A DNA stretch of 64,000 nt, from positions 62,001 through 126,000 of the forward strand of contig WEDG01000792.1 in NCBI GenBank assembly GCA_017591395.1, given 5' to 3'. The DNA is from Schistocephalus solidus. Its lineage: Eukaryota > Platyhelminthes > Cestoda > Diphyllobothriidea > Diphyllobothriidae. The translations under genes and the position numbers were made by a program. The notes below the pieces were generated by a model. The model made no database searches, had not been told where the DNA came from, and saw only the letters and a program-made list of their open reading frames with translations. Positions 40,555-51,800 of the stretch are shown piece after piece (position 1 is the stretch's first letter; each line of letters starts with the position of its first letter).

Positions 40555-40700
40555 GAACCACTTGTGAAAAATTCGGTGGCCTCGGTGGGACTCGAACCCA
40601 CGCCAGCAAGTGGAAGGCTTTATTAAAGCCAACGCTCTAGCCAACTGAGCTACGAGGCCCCACCGGGAGCCGTGAGTTTAATCATACTTGGGTCAAACTT
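40555..40700 (-). repeat. tRNA-derived SINE-like repeat, family C, copy 3 (best preserved)
   Basis: Minus strand: GGCCTCGTAGCTCAGTTGGC (perfect A box), GTTGGCTTTAATAAAGCC, then GTGGGTTCGAGTCCCACC (perfect B box) and GAGGCCAC. The acceptor halves GGCCTCG/CGAGGCC and the D and T arms pair perfectly, but the anticodon arm collapses to a 5-nt loop and a stretch of about 13 nt follows it. So it is tRNA-derived and probably not a working tRNA. Confidence 0.78.
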
Positions 40701-41837
40701 GTAAGTAAGCCTCGTTTCTGGCTGCTCAATTAAAGGTGTGAGCATAGGTAGTAGGAGGGCTCATGCGTATAGTTTTGAACTTAGGTTGAAAAATGGCTAT
40801 CTCCAGGACGGAATGTAGAATATATACGACACCAAATTATATAGCTACCTAACCACCGATGTAGCAGTGAAGCCTTGTACCACCGATAGGAAACATTACT
40901 TATCCACTGCCAGGCATGGGATGTAGCAGATGCCTTTTTACCTAAACCGAGGAGTTGGAGCTGTTTGTTAGCGTGCAGCTAACCGAAAACGATGATTTAT
41001 CTTCTTTTTCTAATTGTAAGGCTATGTTGAGAAGACTAGTGATGGTTATGAGTCCTGAGGAGCGTCTCTGACCAGGTTACAGGCATTTCGGCTTCACAAT
41101 GTAAATCGTTACTGCACTAGTGTCTCAAACCGCACAAAAGTGCCCGTAGGAAAGATACCCAAGAAGTTGGTGATTGGCTGCTTCTCAAACGTTTAACTCG
41201 GTACGGATGTAAGGTTTTGATTGTGTTTGCGTTTTTCAAACCAACATACTGCCGCTAAGCACAACGCGTAGTCTATTTTTTACATCGAACAAGCTTAGCC
41301 ATGCGTATGCTGCCCGCAGCCGGCCCCAAAAGTTAATTAGAGAAAATTTCCTAAACATACACTTAATGTGCTGATTTCACCAACTGCAACTGTGGCTTGT
41401 CCAACATAGCAACTCATAAGATCTAAATTTCATAACGCAGGAAGCACTTGAAAAATTATAAGTACAATAATTTTGTTAAACAGTCTGAGAACACTGCATA
41501 GTTTGGGTGGTGATGTATTTTAGAGTGCAACAGTGCCTGTCAGTACAACGAAGATCTGAATCGTGGGTCATGGCAGGCGTCTAACGGATGTGGTTAACTT
41601 TGCAAGTGCCATTAAATATTGCGGTAACTGCGTAGGGCACGCGATAGAAGGAAGCTGGTGTCACTTCAGTCACTGTGGCTGATCTCACGCGCAATCTTTC
41701 TGATTTGGACATGCCACAGTTGTATTTGACAGAGGAGGGCAAGTTCGGAGAAGTTTGAACCCGCCAACTATGTACTCTCTGCAAACTATTGGACGTACGT
41801 TGAAACTAGCATGACACATTAGCAGGCACGGCCTGAA
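40701..41837. other. Intergenic, nothing recognised
   Basis: No coding or repeat feature that I can support between the SINE-like copy and the 5' boundary of LINE copy 2. Confidence 0.5.
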
Positions 41838-41911
41838 GGGCGGAACACTTCGAAAGCGTTCTTAAGCAGCCCTCCACCATCTCCAACGCCTCCATCGACC
41901 GACTGTCTGAA

Positions 41912-43122
41912 GTGGAAAACAACGCTGTCCTTGATCTCCTGCCCTCTCTTCCTGAAACCATCAGCACCCTGAAGCAACTCTCCAGCGCAAAGGCACATGG
42001 ATCAGACGCGATCCCTGCTGAGATTTACAAGCATGGTGGTTCCCAACTGATGAACCAACTCACTATGCTCTTCCAGGTGATGTGTCGCCAAGGAAAGGGC
42101 CCACATGCTTTCAAGGACGCCACCATTGTCCATCACTCCAAGAAGAAGGGAAACCGCCAACTCTGCGACAACCACCGAGGAATCTCGTTGCTCAGCACCG
42201 CCGGGAAAATCTTCACCCGCATACTCCTCAATCGCCTCAGTGGCCACCTGGAACAAGGACTACTCCCGGAAAGTCAATGCGTTTTTCGGTGCCATCACCG
42301 TACCATCGACATGATCTTCGCCGCACACCAGCTGCAGAGTAAGTGTCAGAAGATGCGGACTCCCATCTACACAATCTTCATGGATGTGACGTAAACCTTC
42401 GACACGGTGAATCGCGAAGAACTGTGGAAGATCATGCAGAAAGTTGCCTACCCCGATTGATTCATCCACATGGTACGTCAGCTTCATGATAGTATGGTGC
42501 CGCACAACACAGACAACGAGCGGTCTCAGAGGCATTCGCACTGACCAACAGAGCGAAGCAGGGCTGCGTCCTTGTGCCTTCCCTCTTCAGTCTAATGTTC
42601 TCTGCCATGGTAATGGACGCCTACAGTGACGAACGCCCCGGGTTACGCATCGTCTACTGGATGAATTATCGACTCCTCAATCAACGGCAGATGCACTTCT
42701 ATTCGCTTGTATCCACAACCAGCATCCACGAACTTATCTTCACTGACGACTGCGCACTCAATGCAACAACAGAAAAGAAAATACAAAGGAGCATGAACCT
42801 CTTCGCTGCCTCCTGTGACAACTTCGGATTGTGCATAAACACGGAGAAAACGGTTGTCATGCATCAGCCGCCGCCCAATACCACCTACGACGCTGCTCGC
42901 ATAAAAGTCAACGGCGCTCAACTAAAATACATGGATACCTTCACGTACCTAGGCAGCAATCTCTCACGCAGCACCAAAGTCAACGATGAAATCGCCCATC
43001 GGATTGCCAAAGCCAGCCAAGCCTTTGGACGCATGCAGAACGTGGTCTGGAATCGACACGATCTCCACTTCAGCACTAAACTCAAGATGTACAAAGCTGC
43101 TATATTGCCGACACTGCTGTAA
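41912..43122 (+). pseudogene. LINE copy 2 reverse transcriptase (broken)
   Basis: 41912-42394 is open for 160 codons ([67 protein letters not shown], then TAA). After the TGA and the frame break it continues in 42574-43122: [30 protein letters not shown] at 42733, [54 protein letters not shown]. This is the RT fingers, palm and thumb of a LINE; stops and shift inactivate it. Confidence 0.92.
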
Positions 43123-43599
43123 AGAGCGCAGACGTGGAAGTAGGCGTGGAAGCTCAACCATTTCCACCTCAGCTGCCTTTGCAGAATACTATAGCTGAAA
43201 TGGCAAGACAGGATACCAGACATGGAAGTATTGGAACGAACAGGCCTTCTCAGCATTTATGCTCAGCTGAACCAACTGCAATTTCGCTGCAGCGGCCACC
43301 TAGTGAGGATGGATAACGAACCATTACATAAACGACTCTTCTATAGAGATGTCGCTATGGGTTCTCGTCGACAAGGGGGTCACGTTTGACGCTACAAGGA
43401 CACTCTGAAGACGTCCCTGAAGACCTGCAGATCAACCCGGCGACCTGGGAGGACCTCGCCCGGAACCGACCTGCTTGGAGAAGGACAGTGAAGACAGGGG
43501 AAGCAATCTACGAAGCCAACAGGATCGCCGCCGACAAGACCAAAAAAGTGGCATGAACGTCATCAGCGCCCCGGACCAACACCACAAATACCCAGGCCC

Positions 43600-44030
43600 T
43601 TCCAACATGCCCACGCTGTCAACGCACCTTCCGTGCGCAAATCGGTCTGGTCGGACATTTTCGGACGCAATGCACCATCAATCCGACAATTCCAATGTCT
43701 ACGTCAAATTCTGCCAACACTCCTTCGGGCTCCCCCTCCCACACCCCTGACATTAGTTCCATTACTCCCACCATCATAGAGACCACATCCCAATTCTCAT
43801 CACCTGTTACCTACACCACCACCGCCGCCACTATAAACATCAGCGATGGGGACTCTCTCCTAAACTGTCCTCATTGCGACCGCACATTCATCTCACTTCG
43901 AATCCATTGTACAGAGACTGGTGAACCAGTGCCTGTAGCACCCACACAGCAGAGATAGCAGTCTCCACTGCCCACACTGTCCTCGTGCATTCACTCATCG
44001 CATAGGCCTATTCGGTCACATACGCTTCCA
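43600..44030 (+). pseudogene. LINE copy 2 C-terminal zinc fingers (broken)
   Basis: Frames show CPRCQRTFRAQIGLVGHF-like at about 43608, then NCPHCDRTFISLRIHCTETG, then EPVPVAPT at about 43860-43945, and a third finger around 43965-44035 (HCPHCPRAFTHRIGLFGHIR). Shorter than in copy 1 because of internal losses. Confidence 0.75.
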
Positions 44031-44132
44031 TGACAACCGCCGGAGGCTAAGCCACATCAGCGCACACTACTTACACCAAGACAACACCCTAACCATCATC
44101 ACGTACCTGTGAATATCATGGTTTCCTAGAAA

Positions 44133-45190
44133 CCGTGGCTTGGAAGGCTGCCAATCTGACGCTTACACCAATTCACGCCGTCGGCTCAGTGTATGAGCTG
44201 TGTGTGTCGAGTGGCTGACCAGTGGACTGGGAGTCAGACCGCGATGGCTCCTCCATGTTCCCTGACTAAGTAAATCTTGGTGTGTACGTTATGGGGGCCA
44301 GGTCGTGCTGTGGCGTGCGAAGACGGGTACGCCGACCCATCAGCCAATGCGCCCACTCCCACATCAGACAACTCACTGGCTCGATGGTGGTATGATTGTG
44401 GGGGTAGTTGAGAGAGTGAGGTCGACATCTCAGCACAATTTCCTCGCTATAAACAATCTGGCGCGCTTAAAATTATCACGGTGTGCCAAAACCCGTGCCT
44501 TGGAAGGTTGTATACTGACGGGATAACTCGGACCGCGTGGTTAGCCCAATGTTTGTTTTGTGCGTAGTGGCCAACTGGCGGTCTGAGAGTCAAGCTGCGA
44601 TAGCTCCTTCTAAACGTGACCTCTGGCTATCTCACACATGTGAGATGTAAGCCGTTCAACTTCCTGTTGCGTGAAATCTTGGTGCTCGTGTTTGGGGGGC
44701 CAGGTCGTGTACGTAGAACACGTAGACGAGTTCACCAGGAGCTGCGCTCACTTCCCGATCAGACAACTGACAGGCAAGGACAGTGGTTTGACTGTGGGGG
44801 TGGGAAAGAGAATGAGATCGACAGCTCAGCGCATGTTCCTCACTATAAACAATCTGACGCATTTGAAACTATCACGGTGCGCTAAAAGCCGTGGCTTGGA
44901 GGGTTGCCAACGGACGGGATAACTCGGACAGCGTGGTCAGTCCAATGTGTGTTTTGTGTGGAGTAGCTGACTGGCGGACTGAGAGTCAGGCTGCAATGGC
45001 TCCTTCTAAATGTAGCCTTTATGGCACTCCCACTCCGTGGGATCCGAGCCAGGTGTGGTGGCACGCCAAGGGGCGGCTCTTGCCGCGCCAGCCACTTGCA
45101 CCTTGTCCCATCTCCGGTCTTTCTGACTGTGTCATGACCCCGGGCTCAGGTGGGGGTGGCGAGAAAGCGTGCTTCCTAGATAAGCAAAGG
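44133..45190 (+). repeat. Tandem tail repeats of LINE copy 2 (three units of about 360-400 nt)
   Basis: Each unit starts with a 'ccgtg-cttggaagg' block, followed by GGCTCAGTGTATGAGCTGTG or its equivalent, CTGAGAGTCA, GCTCCTTCTAAA, a 'ggccaggtcgtg' block, a 'cagacaactgac' block and CACTATAAACAATCTGACG. The units differ clearly from one another, so the tandem is old. Copy 1 has two such units at 34813 and 35172 about 360 nt apart. Confidence 0.85.
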
Positions 45191-45209
45191 TTTCCACGTT
45201 TTTGATTTG

Positions 45210-45980
45210 AGCACTGTTGACATTGATTTGGGGAACATTGTATTCCAATCCCGGGCGGCGGTTGGTACATGACCACTGTTTTAGTTGTAATGATTGTAAA
45301 GCCGAAATTGGCGCAGCCAGGGGCGAAGAGGTTCATGCTCGTTTGCTGTCCTCATTCGTCACGGTGTTAAGGGCACAGTCGTCTGCGAAGAGCAGATCAT
45401 GGACTGTAGTCGTAGACACGCGCGTTGGGGCCTGCATACGACGACTGTTGACAAGGTATCCATCAGTTCTGTAGGCGATGCGGATCCCAGGCTGCTCATC
45501 ACGGTAGGCGTACATCAGCATATCAGAAAACATGAGACTGAAGAGGGTGGGGGTCAGTACGCAGCCCTGCTTCACTCCGTTGGTCACTGCGAATACTTCG
45601 GATACCGTCCCGTTGTCAGGGCTGCGCGCCATCATCCCGTCATGAAGCTGACGCACCATGTGCGTGAACCGTTTAGGACAGCCAAATTTCTGCATGACTT
45701 TCCACAGTCTGTCATGATTCATCGTGTCAAAGGCTTTCGTTAAATCCGTGAAGGGAGTGTATAGGTGAGTACGCATCTTCTGGCACTTCTCTTGTAGCTG
45801 GAGGGCGGCAAAGAGCATGTCAATTTTCCAGCGGAGTAGGCAGAAGCCACATTGGCTTTCTGGGAGCAGGCCCTGATCTAGATGACCGTTTAGACGATTG
45901 AGAAGGATACAGGCGAAAATCTTCCAGCGATGTGGAGCAACAAGACGCCTCTGTGATTATCACAGAGTTGCCGGTTCCTC
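45210..45980 (-). pseudogene. LINE copy 3 reverse transcriptase domain
   Basis: 45818-45333 is open for 161 codons: FTDLTKAFDTMNHDRLWKVM (motif A), [40 protein letters not shown] (motif B region), LLFADDCALN at 45393 (catalytic FADD). Upstream pieces (CGFCLLRWKI-like, HRCVLLLH) are in other frames around 45820-45980. It is the best-preserved RT palm in the window. Confidence 0.9.
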
Positions 45981-46429
45981 TTCCGTTTGTAGAGATGGAC
46001 GATGGTCATGTCTTTGAAATCCTGAGGAACTTCCTTCACGCCACATCTCCTGGAAGAGGGTAGTGAGTTATGCCATCAGCCAAGGCCCACCATGCTTGTA
46101 GACTTCCATTCTTTTCCGCGAGTAGGTTGCTGATGGCTGCATCATTGTCGTCAAACCATTCCTGGTTTTGACGGCGTGCGCGTCCGAGGACTTCAAGGGT
46201 GGTGGACTGGATGATATTTCGCAGTTGGCACCATCGTGTTTCCACGGTGCTATTATTATCTGGAGCATGCAGGTTCTCCAGTTTCTGGGTTATTTTGTTG
46301 CTGAAATCAAAACAGAAAGCAGGCAAATTTTAAAAAGGAGTATTAAATTTAGTTGGCGGCCGCTTATCTTGGGGCCTTTGTCGGGGTTGTAGTCAGAGTC
46401 TCATCTGGGATATGACGAGGCGGTGATCT

Positions 46430-47174
46430 GTCCAACAATTGGTATAACGGATCGCCTTGGTTACCAGAACGTCCTGTTGAGCTCGCATCCAGACGAGAAC
46501 ATAGTCCAGCAGATGCCAGCATCACGACCGAGTGTGCATCCACGTTAGCTTCTCCCGCGTCGGAAGGCGGAAGAATGTTACGGTCAGCAGGAGACAGTGT
46601 TCCACACACGTTTTCAGAAGAAATATGAGGTTATCGTTACAGCTACGGAGACCATGGGGACCCAGCACTCCCTGCCAGGCAGCGTGGTCCGTCCTGACGT
46701 GGGCGTTGAAGTCTCCAAGGACAATTACCTTGTCCACCTTCGGCACAATCAGCAGGAGGGCTTGCAGGTCCTCGTAGAATTTGTCCTTTGCCGCATCAGA
46801 GCTCGTCATTGGGGGAGCGTAGGTGCTGATGACGGTAGCGAACTTGTCTACCCGAAGAGACAGGCGGAGGCTCATCAGGCGATCATTTATGCACTGCGGC
46901 AGACAGGGCAGACGTCCCATGATGTCGTTTCGGATGGCAAAGGCGACACCAGCGTCGCGTCGCTCTGCCTTTGGCCAGCCGCTCCAGAAGAAGGTGTAGC
47001 CGGCAACCACCTCCTCCAGCTGACCCTACTCAGAGAATCGGGTCTCACTGAGAGCAGCAATGTCCAACTTGTAGCGCGCCATTCCCCGAAGCGACTAACG
47101 CCGTCCTCCGTTCCGGCCGGTTGCTTTTGGGATTGTCTGAAAAGGGAACGAATATTCCAGGCTGCTAGTGTCAA
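46430..47174 (-). pseudogene. LINE copy 3 AP-type endonuclease domain
   Basis: Frames at 47174-46887 and 47010-46522 give LTLAAWNIRSLF, then [62 protein letters not shown] and the DAGVAF segment are kept. One frameshift near 47010-47030 separates the halves. Nicking activity of the fold is known for the family; this copy is not a single frame. Confidence 0.85.
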
Positions 47175-47879
47175 TTTACTTACCCAAGCAGCCTGGAGGG
47201 TATGGCGAGGGGGATGGGGACGGTGGTATTGTTGTTTGTTTGAGTTTTTAACGACTGCGTATTTTACGATCTACGAGCCTCGGCTAGCTGCAGAAGACGC
47301 GATAACCAGCATTTTTTAGGGCAACTTTTCTAGCCCCTTCCTCCGCGTGGAGGCAAGCAGTGCTGTCCCTAAACAGGACTGCTCGGACATCCCAGATGTC
47401 TGCCGCAATCCACTATGGGTCACGGTTTTGTTTTAGTAGGAGAACGACCCCAGTTAGCCTGGGCCGCGTACGGGGTTGCTGTCACCCCAACCGTAGGACA
47501 TTTTGTGAGAGGGAGGTGGGAAGTTCAGGAATCAGACATACCGGGTGTAGAGGCACACACAACGCCGGAAACCCTCACCTGGTTTGGCCCACTGGTCGTG
47601 ACGGTTGCTCAGGGTGTGGCCGCTGGGAGGAACCCAAACTTCAAGGAGCCTCAGGTGTCAGTTGGGTACCAGTAAGAGGTGGCCACAGGAGCATTCGCCA
47701 CCTGTACGAGAAATAAGGAGTGAGTAAATACTATCTGTGTGGTGCTTCTACATAATTAGTACCGCTACACCCCACACACGATAGTTTAACCGTCGATTTC
47801 GACTATGTCCACCGTATGCTCCACGGAAGGGTGGTGCTGGGACGGTGACTTGCGCGTGAATTAGTTTTAAGTGATATTA

Positions 47880-48720
47880 GCCTTGCACTGCAGCTACCAT
47901 TCTCTCTCCTCCTCCCCGACCTGAAAACGGTGTCATGACAGAGTCAAGAAGACCGGAGGCGGGAGAGGACGCATGTGGCTGGCGCGGCCAGAGCCACCCC
48001 TGGGCATACCACCACACTTGGCTCGGATCCCAAGGAGTGGGAGTCCCATAAAGGCCACATTAAGAAGGAGCCATTGCAGCCTGACTCTCAGTCCGCCAGT
48101 CAGCTACTCCACACAAAACACACATTGGACTGGCCACGCTGTCCGAGTTATCCCGTCAGTTGGCAACCCTCCAAGCCACGGCTTTAAGCGCACCGTGATA
48201 GTTTTAAATGCGTCAGATTGTTTATAGTGAGGAACATGCGCTGAGTTGTCGATCTCATTCTCTTTCCCAACCCCACAGTCAAACCACTGTCCGTGCCTGT
48301 CAGTTGTCTGATCGGGAAGTGAGCGCAGCTGCTGGTGAACTCGTCTACGTGTTCTACGTACACGACCTGGCCCCCCAAACACGAGCACCAAGATTTCACA
48401 CAACAGGAAGTTGAACCGCTTACATCTCACATGTGTGAGATAGCCAGAGGTCACGTTTAGAAGGAGCCATCACAGCTTGACTCTCAGACCACCAGTCAGC
48501 CATTCCACAAAACACACATTGGACTAACTGCGAGGTCTGAGTGTAATTTTCAGTTGGCAACCTTCCAACCGTGGTGCTTAACTTTACCACACACTCTTCT
48601 CCTCCCCCACCGCAGCTCGGTCTCACGACACAGGCAAGAAGACCGGAGATGGAAGAGGGCGCAGGGGGCTGGCGCGGATGGAGCAGCCCCACCCCACACA
48701 TACACATACATACACTAAAT
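47880..48720 (-). mobile_element. Inverted copy of the LINE 3' tail
   Basis: Reverse complement of the tail at about 44440-45190: GGCTCGGATCCCAAGGAGTG, CAGCCTGACTCTCAGTCCGC, CCGTCAGTTGGCAACCCTCC, CTCACATGTGTGAGATAGCC and the rest follow in mirrored order. A shared minus-strand/plus-strand open stretch (GYLTHVRC...FNFLL) differs at only a few residues. A second, more worn unit follows at 48470-48720. Together with the tail of copy 2 it flanks LINE copy 3 as a large inverted repeat. Confidence 0.88.
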
Positions 48721-48869
48721 TCGTCCCGTGTAATAACAGAAGTCAACGGGCTGTGAGAACCTATTTGTTGTAAACAGAGTACAAGGCGCCATTTGCTAGT
48801 GTGTGTGCGAACATGGCGCCCATTCAGGAGGGTGTCGGTAGCGGCGCTTTGTTTTCGAGAGTGTGGCAT

Positions 48870-51800
48870 GCCCTGTCAGCATAAGGGAGTGATTTGTTAA
48901 GTGTAAGACATGTGATCGATTGGTTTGTTGATGGGCTGAGTCGGGTCAGAATGCTCACAAGAGCCTACGGGTAACAAGCCACCCCGATCGAATCAGTTCT
49001 AGGCGTGGTGTAGCTGAATAAAAGGCGCCCCAGGTAAAGCCTGAGGGATAACCATGCGTTAACTGTGTGCTTGCGATTTAGCACGGCCGTTGACTGACCA
49101 AGAGGGGGTGGAAACGTAAGCACAAGACTGGCTGCTAATGGCTGTTACAACTGTAGTCTGCTTTATATATAAATAAATGTGCGCTTACTTTACCACTACG
49201 TCCAACTTAGAGGACAGTGATGGCCTTCACTGCTAAAGCCGTTCGAAGTTTATTTTGTCGGTTCTTACAAGAGAACAAATGCAACACAGGTTTACTTAAA
49301 ACTGAGCAATACGCAGGCTTAACATTTAACCAGATACGTCAGCAAACACTACTAAAGTTTCTTTAACCGCAAATGAATTTATGCCCGACTCAACAGTGGT
49401 TCCTAAATCTGGGATAGCGGCGCACCACTTTGCTGACAATTTCTGATAGAATATGTAACCATATCTAAAGCTGAAAAAATGGGGACTTACATCTAGGTAC
49501 GGATCACGGGTGACAGCTCTCCCCTAGACACAGCTTGACTTGGACTTTTTATACCTTCTCATGAAGTCTCTGTTTACTGCAAGTTTGATGTCTGAATTTA
49601 TCAAGGGCTATAACTTCATGATCAAATGGACAAAAATATTTATTCCAAAATTATAGCAGCTTGTTTAATTTTTTAATCAAACCTTTTGTCCATTCAGAAT
49701 ATATATTTTTTCAAGTTAAATTTGGCCCTTATAAGGTTTTGCTGACAGCTGCGCCGAAGGAACCTTTTTCGGTTGTATGGATAAATTATTATGTGCTGCC
49801 TTTTTCCCCAGCAGCAGCATTTGAAATTTTGTCAGCAGCTTCGAAGTATGTAGACAACTGCTTTTTAGAAGATTTCTCGTCCCCCACTAAAGCCTACTAC
49901 ATCAAATTGATGATATCAATTTACTGGTGCTGGGATGCCAAAGCTTTCGGGCCTGACTACGTCCCTTTGCGTCCAAGGCAAGACCAGTGGTAATTGTAAG
50001 TACGCACCTCGTGTCGCGCGGTATCTAGCCAAAACGCGCGTCCGCTACTTGACCTACGAAAAACCCAGTATTCTCAGGTCACGTAATCGGGTAAATCACC
50101 CATGGCAAGCCTGTAGTCGCGCATCTGATCAACCAACTGGCATCCAACAATTGTTCAGGGCTTCTTAGCGCTTGTAGTCTCAAACTATAGTCATCAGATC
50201 AGCTTTGTATCCTTGAATTGTTATTCGGAAAGTCTCGGCCACGTCCCTCACAAGGATAGTGTTTGATAATCATTGTGATGCTGTGCACCGTGTCCGTTAG
50301 GTCTGAAATACTCCTATATGCAATAAGGCAGTTGTTTGCCTTCTTACCCTACAAAAAATCGCATTTCCTAAAAGCTACTTTCTCACAGGTAGTCAATTTT
50401 ACAGATTAAGCGAAAGGATATAGAGTCAGTGACCGATATTGTGAAACGTTAACCAAAATACTAAAATGAGTTTGCGCTTAGGAATAATTACTTAAGTAAG
50501 GTTGCCAGACCAACAACCGTTCGGAATAATCATACTATACATTAGTCATGATAGAGTGCCAACTTTTGAATTAAATTCGCTTTTGCAGGCAGCAAAAACT
50601 ATACAGGGTAAAACTGACTATTTAGGTTAAAGACAAGTTGTCTATAGATTTGCCATGCGCAAATAAATAAAACTATATTTTTTCGGAAAACAAATATAAC
50701 ATATTCTTTATTGTACTCATTTGCTAGTAAATCGCATCCTTTTTAACATTTATAGGAGAAAGATGGTGTATTCAGGTTAAAACGTAATTCCTAAATATGA
50801 GTTTTAGTAAGATCTTAAAATGTATATTCAAAAAGTACTGCATTTTCCCGTTTAAAAACGCTGCTTATGAAGTATATAACATAAGCTAAATCTCTCACCA
50901 AAGTTGGTGAAAAATATAAAGTGTCTTCTTAGTAGCAAAAGGGAATATTTGATTTTCAGTATACAGAAAGCATATCGCTTGAAGACTGGAAACAAAACAC
51001 GCAACCGCAACAGCATTTTGGGCTCCAACTTATTCGGAAAATGCGAAAGGCTTTACAACGTACAGTCATCCTTTCATTAACTAACATTTACTAACAAGTG
51101 AGTTCAAGAAAGTTTCTTATTCTATGTTTTCAAATAAATATATGTGAATTTATTAGGATATGGAAAAGCGAGATAAAAAGCCATACAACTTAATTCGTCA
51201 TATTTTTTTATCTAGTACGGTTTTGCTGGTGGCTGAAAAGAGATGCATTTACAAGCCGATATACTGGCGTACCCGAAAAAAACGTCATTGCTTCGTGTGG
51301 TGATTGACCATATTTACCTACCTTCCTAATCAAAAATGGTTTCAAATCTTCCGGTCAACGTTTCATGACATCAGTCACTGACTGTGTTCATCGCGCAAAT
51401 CAGCAGGCTCAGCGAGAGATTCACAGATATGCAACTAAAACAGAAGTTATTATTAAAAGTAAAAGTTAAATAATTTTTCAGATCGTTGTAGTGAAGTGGG
51501 AGACTGTGTAAACAAAGTATGATATAATATGCTAAGTGACATTACACTTTTTGACTTATAATCTACGAATAACCGTTTACGGTATAGGTTTTGGCTGCAC
51601 ACATTGGCCTAATATTCCAGATGCATTTGCTCATATGACTTTTGAGTTGATGACTTCAAGTCTAAAAGGTTCTTCCTGTAAACTTCCACTCGCCTAAAAG
51701 TAAAAATAATTGAGCAGGATTATTTTCATGTAATTTTGAGGCCTATATATATCTGTATATAGTTAAGAAGTATGAATCACAAAAAATCCCTTGTATGGAC

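Larger units (their letters stand above)
41838..45195 (+). mobile_element. LINE copy 2: 5'-truncated, RT, zinc fingers, long repeated tail
   Basis: Similarity to copy 1 begins abruptly at GGGCGGAACACTTCGAAAGC (same as 32486) inside the RT region, the usual 5' truncation of LINEs. RT runs to about 43122, a further coding part to about 43560, fingers at 43600-44030, and then a tail with three diverged repeats starting near 44133, 44493 and 44889. It shares TAA (42392), TGA (42458) and a 1-nt deletion near 42520 with copy 1, but has CAG where copy 1 has TAG, and keeps the 300 nt that copy 1 has lost. Confidence 0.92.
45195..47780 (-). mobile_element. LINE copy 3: leader, endonuclease and RT in opposite orientation
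   Basis: Minus-strand copy of the same family with the longest 5' leader (about 47200-47780, including TTTAGGGACAGCACTGCT near 47370), endonuclease at 46430-47174, linker at 46036-46326 and RT at about 45205-45980. It stops inside the RT thumb near 45205 (KTVVMYQPPPG), where tail sequence in the other orientation begins, so its own 3' third is missing or displaced. It lacks the stops shared by copies 1 and 2 (FTDLTKAFDTMN is intact) and belongs to a more divergent or older lineage. Confidence 0.88.

Noticed and set aside
40577..40662. Functional tRNA gene
   Set aside because: A and B boxes and three arms are good, but the anticodon arm cannot form a 7-nt loop and there are surplus bases; diverged relatives at 1441 and 2968 show a SINE-like family.
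48104..48454. 116-codon minus-strand open frame (and the matching plus-strand frame at 44616)
   Set aside because: Lies in the LINE 3' tail repeats. Similarity between the two frames reflects copied non-coding sequence, and other units do not keep the frame.
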